The notes: a model not told the origin generated them from the sequence alone. A stretch of 40,339 nucleotides of DNA from Maribacter sp. (GCF_016744255.1 NZ_JADGES010000022.1:1-40339); one strand, 5' to 3'; numbered from the stretch's first letter, positions 1-9,660 are shown. Numbers and translations: made by a program.

Positions 1-390
1 TAAATAGATTGCCCTAAATTTTCTTAAAAAACTTGCTGGAGCTCCACCATATCGCATTTCATAGAATTCTAAATCGGTATTCACATTAGATTTCCTCCAC
101 AACTTTGCATAAACAAAAACAGTTAATAAACCCGTAATTAAGAATGCCCACCATACCCAGTTACCAGAAACACCATTGGTTCTTACAATATCCGTAACCA
201 AATTAGGTGTATCTGTAGAAAAGGTAGTTGCTACCATGGAAAGGCCTAAAAGCCACCAAGGCATTGTTCTACCCGATAAGAAAAACTCAGATGAGTCTTT
301 ACCTGACTTTTTAGAAACAATAATACCTATTAATAAAACAATGGAAAAAAAACCTATGATTAAAGAATAATCTAAAGTGCTTAAATGCAT
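1..390 (-). CDS. Sodium:solute symporter (SSS family), N-terminal part
   Basis: Inner-membrane sodium-coupled transporter; only the first 130 codons are in the window and the gene continues past base 1. The start is the ATG at 388-390 (minus strand). The protein opens with a hydrophobic helix (DYSLIIGFFSIVLLIGIIV), followed by FFLSGRTMPWWLLGLSM and ATTFSTDTPNLV, the region around the first helices that carries the sodium site in SSS proteins. A second helix follows near residues 80-95, then a short cytoplasmic segment (NTDLEFYEMRYGG). This matches the SSS family used in Bacteroidota for sugars, sialic acid and similar substrates, but the substrate cannot be read from this part. The gene lies just downstream of an IS element and a broken ornithine cyclodeaminase gene on the same strand, so its original upstream neighbourhood may have been lost. 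Confidence 0.85.
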   Translation of the reverse strand, partial: MHLSTLDYSLIIGFFSIVLLIGIIVSKKSGKDSSEFFLSGRTMPWWLLGLSMVATTFSTDTPNLVTDIVRTNGVSGNWVWWAFLITGLLTVFVYAKLWRKSNVNTDLEFYEMRYGGAPASFLRKFRAIYL

Positions 391-578
391 AAAATGATGA
401 CTTTTATTAATCTATAAAGGTATAATTTTTTAATATACTTTTCCCTTCTATTCGCTAAACACCTTTCATCCTCCTCTTAACAACTCAAGAATTAATAGCA
501 ATAACTTAAACATTCGCCTGTATTTCTTCATCTATAGTAGGAGTTTCTAGATCCTTAATTATAGGTGTTTTTATTATC

Positions 579-595
579 AACCTGAGTTCGATTAA
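579..595 (+). repeat. Left terminal inverted repeat of the IS982-family element
   Basis: Reads AACCTGAGTTCGATTAA. It matches the reverse complement of 1573-1589 with one mismatch at the eleventh base. It marks the upstream end of the element, 87 bases before the transposase start. Confidence 0.8.
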
Positions 596-682
596 TAATA
601 TTTGATATTTTGGCATTAAAAAAGATAGATTTTCAGTAAATTAAAGTGTTGAAATTCAATTCGTTAATCTAAAAACCTATCT

Positions 683-1576
683 ATGATAATCTATTCTAAA
701 GTAACAGAAATTTTTTGTTTAGTTGATGAGTTTTGTAAGGAATATTCAGAATTAGTTGATAAATCTATTATTGGCAACAAAGTAAAACTCCCTTCTATAA
801 TGTCTCAAAGTGAGATAATTACCCTTGCTATTATTTTCCAATTAAGTGGTTTTAGAACCTTCAAACACTTTTATGTTTCCTATGTTAAAAGTCATATGAA
901 GAATGATTTTCCTAACAGGGTTTCCTATAATAGATTTACGGAGCTAATGTAACAGAATTTAATGCCCATGACTTTATTTTTAAAGACTTGCTGTTTAGGT
1001 GATTGTAACGGAACCTCATTTATCGATTCAACCCCTGTTAAGGTGTGTAAAAATAAGCGTATACATAACCACAAAGTATTCAAAGGTATTGCTACTACTG
1101 GTAGGTCTACTATGGGTTGGTTCCATGGTTTTAAGTTGCACATTATAATAAATGACAAAGGGGAAATCTTAAACTTTACTATTACACAAGCTAATGTAGA
1201 TGATAGGCAACCATTAAAGCAAGAACGTTTTTTAGACAAGGTTTTTGGGAAACTATTTGCAGACAAAGGCTATATAGGAAAGAATTTAATGCAAATGCTA
1301 TTTATTGATGGGGTGCAGTTAATTACATCGCTTAGAGACAATACGAAAAATTCATTAATGACCATGAGTGATAAAATACTGCTTAGAAAACGTTCCGTAA
1401 TTGAAACTGTAAACGATGAACTCAAAAATATCTACTAAATAGAACATTCTAGACACAGAAGCTTTGGTAATTTCTTGGTAAATATGATTACAGGCCTTAT
1501 AACTTATAGCTCTTTGCCTAAAAAACCCAGCATAAAATATGAAACCGTCAAAACAAATCAACTCGTTATGTTTTAA
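683..1576 (+). pseudogene. IS982-family transposase with two nonsense codons
   Basis: A full-length frame of 297 residues from ATG 683 to TAA 1574-1576, interrupted in frame by TAA at 950-952 and TAA at 1436-1438. There is no frameshift: the pieces 683-952, 962-1438 and 1439-1576 are all in the same frame and read as one transposase. The DDE-type catalytic residues are visible as FIDST, FADKGY and VIETVNDELKN, with the family pattern TTGRSTMGWFHGFKLH between them. At the second stop related proteins usually have Gln before VEHSRHRSF, so a CAA to TAA change is likely; the first stop may be the same kind of change. It is called a pseudogene because any product would end after 89 residues, before the catalytic core. 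Confidence 0.85.
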
Positions 1577-1589
1577 TCAAACTCAGGTT
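1573..1589 (-). repeat. Right terminal inverted repeat of the IS982-family element
   Basis: On the minus strand it reads AACCTGAGTTTGATTAA. It overlaps the last codons of the transposase frame (stop at 1574-1576), a compact arrangement typical of small IS elements. Confidence 0.8.
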
Positions 1590-1923
1590 ATTAAATTTTT
1601 GGCTTCTAATAGGGCGTTACTTCTTCTTTGATGGCATCGAGATAGATATAAACACCATTGATAGTTAGGTAGGTCGAATTGTTTGTTATCAGGACTTATC
1701 GTTACGATTTTCATCCCGCATCCTTTCCCAGATTCCAAGCAGGCATCAATAATAAAATAGAATCTGGTTTTGATTTTGGATTTGAAAAATCATGGTGATG
1801 TCTTTGAGGAATTATTGTGTTTCCTGAAGTAAATGCATACTTTAAAAGTTGAATTAGTTTCTTGAAACATCTGTTCTTCTTAACAAAGGTGTCATCTATG
1901 TGCATATAATTTTCCATGAACAA
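1590..1923 (-). pseudogene. Ornithine cyclodeaminase/mu-crystallin family, N-terminal relic
   Basis: On the minus strand from ATG 1921-1923 the first frame reads MHIDDTFV, TSGNTIIPQRHHHDF and LLLMPAWNLGKDAG, which is the N-terminal part of the ornithine cyclodeaminase/mu-crystallin family (NAD-dependent, amino-acid metabolism). After GKDAG one base is missing; a new frame continues with MKIVTISPDNKQFDLP, then shifts again to NGVYIYLDAIKEEVT, and after a further shift to LLEAKNL. Sequence similarity therefore continues through at least three frameshifts until base 1590, where the IS element begins. About 110 of the usual 310-330 residues remain, and the missing part is not on the other side of the IS. 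Both frame decay and truncation make this a clear relic. Confidence 0.75.
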
Positions 1924-2025
1924 ATTTACAAGAACCCGCTGTTTACATTCGGCAGATTTTGTAAAAAATTTTGAATTTTTGATGTATACTTTTTGTTTGT
2001 ACTTTCTTTCTGAATTTCAACAATC

Positions 2026-5000
2026 CTACAATCCATTTTTTGTCTCCTGATACTGCTCCTTGATTTTTCTTAACTGAATCTCTGCTAAATTCAAGTTATC
2101 CCTATGGGTTTGGGTAACCTGTGAAGTTTCTAAATGGGCATCAAATACCCGCTCAATCCTTTCCTTAATTCCTGGTAAATAATATTGGAATCTCTTTCTC
2201 TTGGTCTCATTCCCCATGAGTTGGTATTGCAATTGCAATAATTGCTGTCGTTTTTCTTCCAATTCTTGCAATTCTTCCATTTTATTGATTCCTTTCAGTA
2301 CTTGTTTTCTTTTTCCAATGGCATCTAAGGTTTCAGTTAATTGATCTTTTAATTCTTCTGCTGCCATGGAAAGTTTAGCTGCTTTTCCATAAAATTCAAA
2401 ACGATCCTTTGCTGGTCTTTCTGTAGTCATATCCAGTTCTTTTATGTTAAAACTTTGTGCAGAACTCAATTCACGTAATTTTCCCTGGTGTAATACAATC
2501 AATTGAACTATATATTTGTTCTCTGACACAAAATTTAGTGTTCTAGAATAATTTGCATCATCAGATTTAATCTTTGTGGATAAATCCCAATTCACTTCCT
2601 GAAACCCTTTTCTATTAGCTACTGGAATAATGGCCACATTCTGATTGTTCACATTGTTTATCCGTGCAAAGATTTCTGTATTATCCTCAAAATCTTCTTT
2701 TTGTAACGTATCGGAAGTAGGATAACTCCCATTATAATTTTGGTTTTGGTTTCGCATTCTAATGCTTGTCAAAGAGGGGTAACTCTTGTCCAGATATAAT
2801 CTGATCTTGACTCCGTACTCCGGATTGTCTGCACTAAAATGGTCATCTCCCAACGATCCCTTTCTGGAATATCCTATATCTCCCCGCTGAAAAAATTGCC
2901 ACGCATCTTTTATTGGGAATAAATGGTTCCCCGTAACATTTTGCACATCTCGCAATGGAGTATAATCATCTAGCACATAAATTCCTCTACCAAAAGAAGC
3001 GGCCACCAAATCATTTTCCCCTTGATGGATTTCCAAATCTCTAAAGGCGATTGTGGGTAATCCTCCTTTCATCTGCTCCCACTGACTTCCTCCATTTACA
3101 CTGGCATAGATTCCAAACTCTGTCGCTGCAAACAGTAGATTAGAATCCACATGATCTTCCACAATGCACCATCCGGAATGTGATACTCCAATTCCTCTAT
3201 TGATAGACGCCCATGTTTTTCCCAAATCCATGCTCTTTACGAAATAAGGCTTAAAATCACCTTCTTTGTGATTATTGAACACGGCATAAATGGTATTCGC
3301 ATTATGGTTGGATGTAAACACATCCGACACATACGCTTTTTGAGGCACTCCCTTTATATTGTCCGCGAATCGCCAAGAATCTCCATCATTCTCTGTTATC
3401 TGGATAAGGCCATCATCCGTTCCAGCCACAATTAAACCTTCTTTAATCGGAGATTCTGATAAAGATACAATAGTGCCATAAGGAGAGGTAAACACATTTT
3501 TATATACGGCTTCCGGTGGCCAGACCTTGCCCATTACCTTTCTGTTGCTCCTATTTTCACCCCTGCTCAAATCTCTACTTATGGGTTGCCAGCTATCTCC
3601 CCTGTCATCACTTTTAAAAATTCGTTGGGCTGCATAGTACAAACGCTTTGAATTATGTGGACTCAGTACCAAAGGAGAATCCCAATGCCAACGAAGTGGT
3701 TCATTGTTAAAATCCGGTTGGGGTTGAATGTCTATCCGTTGTCCGGTACGTTTATCGTATCTTACTATCCCCGCGTATTGATATTGTCCATAGACAATAT
3801 TGGTATCTTCAGGATCTACACGTGCTTGAAAACCATCCCCGCCTATGAGCACTTTCCAATCCCTATCGGTGATTCCGTGTCTAGTAGTATTTCTCACTGG
3901 GGCATATATTGTAGAATTATCCTGCGTACCTCCATATACATTATAAAAAGGTTTGGCATTGTCTATTCCTACTCTATAAAACTGGGTGATTGGTAAGTTG
4001 GAATGGTATTTCCATTTTTTTCCATAATCCCAGCTTTCATATATACCACCATCGCCCCCAACCATCTGGTAATTGGGGTCAGTTGGGTGAAACATCATCT
4101 CGTGTGTATCGCCATGCATGTTCCTCATATTGATACGATTAAATGTTTTTCCTCCATCCGTGGTACTATGAATTCTAACATCCATGGTGTACACATGATC
4201 AAAACGATGAGGATCAGGATAAATCTCTCCATAATACTGGGGATCAACCACAGTATGATTACTCATCTTCACCCAATTTTCTCCACTGTCTGAAGACCGA
4301 TAAAATCCACCTCCTTCGCTATTCACTCCTGGAATAAGAGCGTACAACACATTGGATTTTTGTGGCGATATAGCCAAAGCAGGACGGCCCCAATCCGAAG
4401 AAGGAAGCCCCGAAGTCAATTTTTTCCATGTTTTTCCACCATCCACGGATTTGTACATGCCTGTTTCCGGACCACCTCCTATAAGTATTCCCACATGGCG
4501 CCGCCGTTGGTATGATATAGCGTAGACAATATCCGAATTGGTAGGATCCAAGACCACATCCGTAACACCTGTATTCTTACTGATTTTCAGTACTTGTTCC
4601 CAAGTTTTGCCACCATCAACCGTTTTATACAACCCTCTATCACCTCCTTCTTTCCATAATGGTCCCTGTGCGGCAACATATACCGTATTTCCATCTCTAG
4701 GGTCAATCAAAATTTTCCCAATATGTTCCGATTTTCTAAGCCCCATATTGGTCCAACTCTTCCCATAATCAACACTCTTGTAGACTCCATCTCCCCAACC
4801 TACGGAGCGTTGACTCTGATTCTCTCCTGTACCCAGCCAAATAGTCCCACTATTCTTAGAATTAATAGCCAAACAACTCGTGGAAAAAGATCCATGATTC
4901 TCAAAAATGGGGGTCCATGTGGTTCCATTATTCTGGGTTTTCCATACATTGCCCGAAGCCACGGCCACGTACCATGTGCTCAAATCATTTGGATCTTTCT

Positions 5001-5136
5001 CAACATCTGCAATCCTTCCCGTCATAAATCCCGGCCCAATATTCCTAAAAGACATATTGGAAATGGCTTTTTTAGCAACTTGGGCATGGACAAAAAAAGC
5101 AGCAAACAAAATAGGTAGTACAATAATTTTCTTCAT
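2026..5136 (-). CDS. Secreted BNR/sortilin (VPS10)-like beta-propeller protein
   Basis: 1036-residue exported protein. Residues 1-18 are a signal peptide (MKKIIVLPILFAAFFVHAQ) and the start is the only reasonable ATG. From residue 30 to about 720 it carries repeated Asp-box motifs of the S/T-x-D-x-G-x-T-W type, for example SVDYGKSW, TVDGGKTW, SVDGGKTW, SSDSGENW, SWDYGKKW, SDDRGDSW, TENDGDSW and SMDLGKTW, the signature of BNR/VPS10 propellers. The last 130 residues are a long charged helical region, probably a coiled coil. Relatives are often labelled glycosyl hydrolase or sortilin-like, but no catalytic residues can be assigned and the ligand is unknown. It lies 131 bases beyond the peptidase operon on the same strand and may belong to the same uptake and proteolysis locus. 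Confidence 0.85.
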   Translation of the reverse strand: MKKIIVLPILFAAFFVHAQVAKKAISNMSFRNIGPGFMTGRIADVEKDPNDLSTWYVAVASGNVWKTQNNGTTWTPIFENHGSFSTSCLAINSKNSGTIWLGTGENQSQRSVGWGDGVYKSVDYGKSWTNMGLRKSEHIGKILIDPRDGNTVYVAAQGPLWKEGGDRGLYKTVDGGKTWEQVLKISKNTGVTDVVLDPTNSDIVYAISYQRRRHVGILIGGGPETGMYKSVDGGKTWKKLTSGLPSSDWGRPALAISPQKSNVLYALIPGVNSEGGGFYRSSDSGENWVKMSNHTVVDPQYYGEIYPDPHRFDHVYTMDVRIHSTTDGGKTFNRINMRNMHGDTHEMMFHPTDPNYQMVGGDGGIYESWDYGKKWKYHSNLPITQFYRVGIDNAKPFYNVYGGTQDNSTIYAPVRNTTRHGITDRDWKVLIGGDGFQARVDPEDTNIVYGQYQYAGIVRYDKRTGQRIDIQPQPDFNNEPLRWHWDSPLVLSPHNSKRLYYAAQRIFKSDDRGDSWQPISRDLSRGENRSNRKVMGKVWPPEAVYKNVFTSPYGTIVSLSESPIKEGLIVAGTDDGLIQITENDGDSWRFADNIKGVPQKAYVSDVFTSNHNANTIYAVFNNHKEGDFKPYFVKSMDLGKTWASINRGIGVSHSGWCIVEDHVDSNLLFAATEFGIYASVNGGSQWEQMKGGLPTIAFRDLEIHQGENDLVAASFGRGIYVLDDYTPLRDVQNVTGNHLFPIKDAWQFFQRGDIGYSRKGSLGDDHFSADNPEYGVKIRLYLDKSYPSLTSIRMRNQNQNYNGSYPTSDTLQKEDFEDNTEIFARINNVNNQNVAIIPVANRKGFQEVNWDLSTKIKSDDANYSRTLNFVSENKYIVQLIVLHQGKLRELSSAQSFNIKELDMTTERPAKDRFEFYGKAAKLSMAAEELKDQLTETLDAIGKRKQVLKGINKMEELQELEEKRQQLLQLQYQLMGNETKRKRFQYYLPGIKERIERVFDAHLETSQVTQTHRDNLNLAEIQLRKIKEQYQETKNGL

Positions 5137-5267
5137 ATTATATTTGGTGTTATTTTAATCAATTTCTCAATGTATTGTAAGTGATAAATTAAAAGATGTA
5201 ACTCATTAGGCCCTTGTTTTTTAGTGTCTTTTTGCAATTCGATTATCCAAATATATCAATATATATT

Positions 5268-5669
5268 TCAAAAATCTACCCAATCATTTTTTGATGATTT
5301 TTGTGATACTTTTTGCAAAGATTTTTTGATGTTTATCGTTTTGTTCAGGGCATTTCTTCCACCACTAAACATAAAAGAAAGAGAGGCTGTATGTGTTTCC
5401 ATATCAATAAAGTTGTAATCTGTATTATAGACTTTTGTACCCTTTATCGCTTGGAATGAATTTATACGATTGCCATCAACCTTAAACTCTAATATTCCTT
5501 CTGGCAAATCCCCCGAAGAATTGATTGTAATTGAAATCTCTAGTGCGTTTTCCGATACTGAGATTGGGTTCCATTCGAAAGAAGGTGTTTCCAAAACCTT
5601 GGATTCATCATCCTTACCACACGAATGAATTGTCAATATTGTCAATGTGATCAAGACAATTTTTTTCAT
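5268..5669 (-). CDS. Small lipoprotein of unknown function coupled to the M43 protease
   Basis: 133 residues with a lipoprotein signal: MKKIVLITLTILTIHSCGKDDE, Cys at 17 followed by acidic residues. The mature part is predicted mostly beta (ENALEISITINSSGDLPEG, FSGGRNALNKTINIKK) and looks like a single Ig- or fibronectin-like fold, but I recognise no family. Its ATG shares one base with the stop of the upstream metalloprotease gene (TAATG at 5667-5671), which points to translational coupling and a joint role, such as an accessory or immunity-type partner of the protease at the cell surface. That role is inference only. Confidence 0.7.
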   Translation of the reverse strand: MKKIVLITLTILTIHSCGKDDESKVLETPSFEWNPISVSENALEISITINSSGDLPEGILEFKVDGNRINSFQAIKGTKVYNTDYNFIDMETHTASLSFMFSGGRNALNKTINIKKSLQKVSQKSSKNDWVDF

Positions 5670-7201
5670 TAATTAAATGTTTTGGAGGTTTTTTTATTTA
5701 AACTAGCTATTTCAACAGTCCATGTTCCCTGGGCTATGTCGTCTATTATGAGCGTTTCTTCAAGTGATGTTGTGAATGATTGTTCAAAATCTGGTCCTTT
5801 CACAATAATGTTATGCGTGTTAATAATGGCTTTAATTTCAATTCTTCTTGTTATTTCTCCGGATGCAAATTGAAAGTTGTTTCCAGCATATATGTCATTG
5901 GAAGAAATCCATGTAATTTCAGGAAAATTAATTTTCGGTATCACCGTAATTGAAATTTCGGCGGAGTTGGATAATCCTCCGTGATTATAAGCAATGACCT
6001 TTACGATATGATTCCCTATAGCTAAATCAGACAAGGTAGTTTCAAAAGGGAGAAGTTCAACTGTATCAACCAAAATATCATCAACATAGAATTCAGCCTT
6101 ATCTACATTATCATTGCCATTTAAATCGGATATCGTTGTAGTTACCATAATCGACGTTTGCTCTTCAAAAATCGAATTATCCACAGGGTCGTTAATGGTT
6201 ACCTCGGGATTCGAATTTTCCCCTTTGGGTATCAGCAAACCTGTATCCAACAGATTTTGGGTCTGCCATAATGTTATCCTTGCCGGGTGTTGCAAGGCCA
6301 AAAGCATTCTGTTTACCTGACCTTCAGTAAACATTTTATAGCAGCCAGACGAACCATTGTATCCCATATAATTTTCAGTATTTACGAAATCTCCATCGCA
6401 ATTGGTGCCCGCTAAACATTTAAGGTTATGCAATCCATCTTCTCTCGGGGTATCATCAACCTCATCAGTTCCCTCACAACCTCCCTCAAAGGTATGTATG
6501 AGGTTTAACCAATGTCCGAATTCGTGAGTTAAAGTGGAAGCAAATTCCTTATCCGTATTTGTGGCTAAATAGGCGCCATTGTACACTACTCGGGCCAAAT
6601 TGTTATCGGACATATTGCTTATAGGATACCAAGCTAAACCAGAATTATTGGTAGCATCATCACCATACAAATCATTTTGGATATAAACATTCATATACTT
6701 ATAGTTATCCCAAGCATCTGCCATTATCTGACCATCACTACTGGATGAATTACCGTATCCGCTTTTTTCTGAATAATATACAATACCGGATGTTTGATTT
6801 CCATCAGGGTCTTTTTTTGCAAGCCTAAAAGTTATGTTTATGGATTGTTTAATAGAAGAAAACATACTGTTTACGGACCCGTAGTCGTCATTCAATCCCT
6901 GAAAATCTTTGTTTAATTCCTCTAATGCCCTTTTGATCAAGGCGTCGTTCACAGATTTTCCATTAAAAGATGAACCATACACATGGAATACAACAGGTAT
7001 TTGATAAGACATAGACTTATCCGTTGTATTTTGAGCTTTTGATTTTTTGTTAAAACTTTTATATTCCTTTTGAGCAGATATATTTTTTTGAAAGTAAATC
7101 TCGTTAACTTCTGAAGTTCTACAATTTACTTGGGATTTTATCTCTTGTAAAAATCCCCCTTGCGTTAGTAATATAAAAAATAAAACTACTTTAAATTTCA
7201 T
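5669..7201 (-). CDS. M43-family zinc metalloprotease (pappalysin/cytophagalysin type)
   Basis: 510-residue secreted protease. Residues 1-24 are a signal peptide, followed by a short propeptide-like region. The catalytic domain runs from about residue 65 to 305: HEFGHWLNLIH at 226-236 gives the extended zinc motif HExxHxxGxxH with His226, Glu227, His230 and His236, and NYMGY at 277-281 is the Met-turn of metzincins. Cys residues around it (CEGTDEVDDTPR, KCLAGTNC) fit the M43 family. After residue 325 there is an Ig-like domain (PEVTINDPVDNSIF to SNSAEISITV) and a further C-terminal beta domain of about 85 residues. It lies between the S9 peptidase gene (70 bases upstream) and a small lipoprotein overlapping by one base, so it probably supplies peptides at or outside the cell surface. 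Confidence 0.88.
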   Translation of the reverse strand: MKFKVVLFFILLTQGGFLQEIKSQVNCRTSEVNEIYFQKNISAQKEYKSFNKKSKAQNTTDKSMSYQIPVVFHVYGSSFNGKSVNDALIKRALEELNKDFQGLNDDYGSVNSMFSSIKQSINITFRLAKKDPDGNQTSGIVYYSEKSGYGNSSSSDGQIMADAWDNYKYMNVYIQNDLYGDDATNNSGLAWYPISNMSDNNLARVVYNGAYLATNTDKEFASTLTHEFGHWLNLIHTFEGGCEGTDEVDDTPREDGLHNLKCLAGTNCDGDFVNTENYMGYNGSSGCYKMFTEGQVNRMLLALQHPARITLWQTQNLLDTGLLIPKGENSNPEVTINDPVDNSIFEEQTSIMVTTTISDLNGNDNVDKAEFYVDDILVDTVELLPFETTLSDLAIGNHIVKVIAYNHGGLSNSAEISITVIPKINFPEITWISSNDIYAGNNFQFASGEITRRIEIKAIINTHNIIVKGPDFEQSFTTSLEETLIIDDIAQGTWTVEIASLNKKTSKTFN

Positions 7202-7271
7202 TATTTTAATTCTTTGTTATAATTACCCGATACAGTCAACACCCTGAAACGGTTGTCGTTATACAACTAAT

Positions 7272-9524
7272 CTACCATTCAAAATTCCAGATAGGTGTCT
7301 CGGCTTTTAAATGTTCCACAAAATAATTCCATCTTTTCTTCATGAAATAATTTCTGTGTTTTCCACCATAAATGTGTCTTTGACTGGGCAATATCAGGAG
7401 GTCAAATTCTTTGTCCTCTTTAATCAGCGCCTCGACCAATTTAAATGTGGCCGAGGGGTTTACATTATCATCCATACCTCCATGGACCAACAACAATTTG
7501 CCCTTTAAGTTTTTGGCGTTTGTAATGTTCGATACTTTGTGGTAGGTAGAATCTACAGGCCAACCCTGATACATTTCTGGCCACCAAGCTTTTTCCATTC
7601 TAAAATCATGATCTGCTGAACTTGCTACTCCAACCTTATACACATCTGGAAATGCTAACATTGCCCTTCCAGTATCAAAACCTCCGGCGGAATGCCCAAA
7701 AATACCAACCTTATCAGTATTTATCCACGAGTATTTTGCCCCTAAATGTTTGATGGCCAAAACATGGTCTTCTAAATTATTCCCCATATTCTTATAAGAG
7801 TGATTATGGAATTCCTTTGACCGTTTTGATGTTCCCAAACCATCAATCACCATAACGATAAAACCGAGTTCGGCCAATGCTTGATTACGAAATGCCCCAG
7901 AAAATCTTTCAGGAAACATGTGTGTGTGTGGTCCAGTATACGTATGATCGATCAATGGATACGACATTGAAGAATCAAAATTTGTTGGCTTCCAAATGGC
8001 TCCATAAATAGTAGTTTTACCATCTTTGGCGGTAAGTTCAAAAACTTCGGGGGATCGCCACCCTTCGGCAACTACTCTGGATATGTCCGCTTCTGTAATT
8101 TGTTTTATGATTTGCCCCGACCTTGCCTTTCGCAAAACAGTTTTTGTGGGCGTATTTATAGTAGAATAACTATCCACAAAATGTTTTCCATCAGCGGAGA
8201 ACGAAATATCATGGTTCATCAATTCAGGAGTCAACAGAGTAACCTTCCCTTGAAAATTTGCCTTATATAATTGGCTGTGGTATGGATTGTTCCCTTGTTC
8301 CTTTCCATTGGCAATGAAATAAATGGTTTCATTTTTCTCATCGATATATTCAATTCTGGATATGTAATAATTTCCACCGGTAAGAGAGGTTGTTTTATTG
8401 GTACGTATATCAAGAAGGTATAATTGACGCCAACCGTTTCTTTCAGAGAGAAATGCAATTTTTTGCTTTTCTTTCAAGTACCTGTATTCAAAATTGTCAA
8501 TGTTTGTACTGCTGGTTTCAGTCACTAATATTTGTTCCAAATTAGTGTTTAAATTTATACGCTTTAAGTACCCTTTTTTAAACCCACGCTCCAAGTAATA
8601 AGCTAGGGCGACTCCTGGCTCTTCGGTCCATTCCACGGAAACTGAATTTATATGAGTGCCTCTGGGCAGATTGGTTCTCACCTCACTTTTGCTTTCTACA
8701 TTGAAAAATACTGGCTTTACATGGACCATTGTGGTATCTCCGGGGGAACCTCTATAATAGGACAGTAATTTTGGGCGAAATAATGAATCGATACTATAAT
8801 CGAGCAAATACATTTTTTCTGCATGTTGCAAATCGACAACGTTTGTCGATATCCATTTGGAATCTTTGGACCAGTTTACATTAAAATGTTCAGGACGATT
8901 TCCATTTTCTCCTTCCATTTTCTCATACCAGCCATACAATGACCCATATTCATAATTTTTTCTTCCATCAAAACTCAATTGATATTTTTGTTCAGTTGTG
9001 GTTGACTTAATAAATAGATTATAGTCTTCTGCGTAAGCAATCCATTTTCCATCAAGCGATTTAGATTCAAAACGATTTTCCTCTTCCTCCTTTTCTTCAC
9101 TGATTCTAAGCTTGTAGGTTAACAAATCTAAAACATATGATTGGCCATCGTGTACAAATGAAAGTTGTCCTTCTTTAGGCTTCTCAATATCATAAAGCAA
9201 TAACTCATTTGCTTTTGTTTCTTTTTGGGAGAATTCATTTATGGCATTGGCGACTCTGTAATGATCAAATAAAAATTTTATACGGTATGTCTTGATATCC
9301 ATTGTTTTATAATAGATACCTTTCTCACTATGATCAATGAACCAGAACCCTGTATTATCCTTATGCCAATTTATCTGGGTATCAAGATTAAAAACCTTCT
9401 TGTTATTGTAGTTGGCATACAGATAGTCCACAGCTCTTTCGTAATCATTTGTGGTGATATCCTGACCCTTAATCGAATCTATTGATAATGCCATTAGGGT
9501 AATTAAAATGTATAAATGCTTCAT
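7272..9524 (-). CDS. Dipeptidyl-peptidase IV-like serine peptidase (S9 family)
   Basis: 750 residues, a typical length for S9 dipeptidyl peptidases. Signal peptide at 1-20, then a beta-propeller region to about 490 (for example FLSERNGWRQLYLLD and GKHFVDSYSTINTPT) and an alpha/beta hydrolase domain at 495-745. The catalytic triad is readable: Ser612 in GHSAGG, Asp685 in HGGMDDNVNP and His717 in SQRHIYGG. Enzymes of this family remove N-terminal dipeptides, usually after Pro or Ala, from peptides; this one is exported to the periplasm or cell surface. It opens the second operon of the locus, 281 bases and one terminator beyond the SusC/SusD operon, and probably trims peptides made by the neighbouring metalloprotease. 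Confidence 0.9.
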   Translation of the reverse strand: MKHLYILITLMALSIDSIKGQDITTNDYERAVDYLYANYNNKKVFNLDTQINWHKDNTGFWFIDHSEKGIYYKTMDIKTYRIKFLFDHYRVANAINEFSQKETKANELLLYDIEKPKEGQLSFVHDGQSYVLDLLTYKLRISEEKEEEENRFESKSLDGKWIAYAEDYNLFIKSTTTEQKYQLSFDGRKNYEYGSLYGWYEKMEGENGNRPEHFNVNWSKDSKWISTNVVDLQHAEKMYLLDYSIDSLFRPKLLSYYRGSPGDTTMVHVKPVFFNVESKSEVRTNLPRGTHINSVSVEWTEEPGVALAYYLERGFKKGYLKRINLNTNLEQILVTETSSTNIDNFEYRYLKEKQKIAFLSERNGWRQLYLLDIRTNKTTSLTGGNYYISRIEYIDEKNETIYFIANGKEQGNNPYHSQLYKANFQGKVTLLTPELMNHDISFSADGKHFVDSYSTINTPTKTVLRKARSGQIIKQITEADISRVVAEGWRSPEVFELTAKDGKTTIYGAIWKPTNFDSSMSYPLIDHTYTGPHTHMFPERFSGAFRNQALAELGFIVMVIDGLGTSKRSKEFHNHSYKNMGNNLEDHVLAIKHLGAKYSWINTDKVGIFGHSAGGFDTGRAMLAFPDVYKVGVASSADHDFRMEKAWWPEMYQGWPVDSTYHKVSNITNAKNLKGKLLLVHGGMDDNVNPSATFKLVEALIKEDKEFDLLILPSQRHIYGGKHRNYFMKKRWNYFVEHLKAETPIWNFEW

Positions 9525-9660
9525 TTTTAATGTTTGTATCAGTTTTTTTTAATAGAGTGGACTATAGTTTTTTAATGATTTTTCCAAATACAAAACCAAT
9601 ATGTTTCGTGAAACTTGTGGGCAATGAAATTCAATAACAAATAATAAAATAAGAGTATGG

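Larger units (their letters stand above)
579..1589 (+). mobile_element. IS982-family insertion sequence, inactive copy
   Basis: About 1.01 kb element bounded by 17-bp imperfect inverted repeats (16 of 17 match) and carrying one transposase gene in a single frame, as expected for IS982 elements of about 1 kb. The transposase frame has two in-frame ochre codons, so the copy should not be able to move by itself. I see no convincing target-site duplication: the flanks are ttattatc on the left and attaaatt on the right. On the right it abuts a truncated ornithine cyclodeaminase fragment, so it inserted in, or recombined at, that gene. Confidence 0.85.

Noticed and set aside
506-577. Short open minus-strand frame (23 codons) running from the IS edge to a TAA, ending EEIQANV
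   Set aside because: It looks protein-like and might be the tail of a gene cut by the IS, but it is too short to assign and such frames occur by chance in AT-rich DNA.
569-1597. Possible target-site duplication around the IS (TTATTA on both sides)
   Set aside because: The six-base match is not placed symmetrically with respect to the inverted repeats, and the sequence is low complexity.
3655-5118. Several long plus-strand open frames opposite the BNR protein gene
   Set aside because: They are antisense to a clear coding gene and have no recognisable features.
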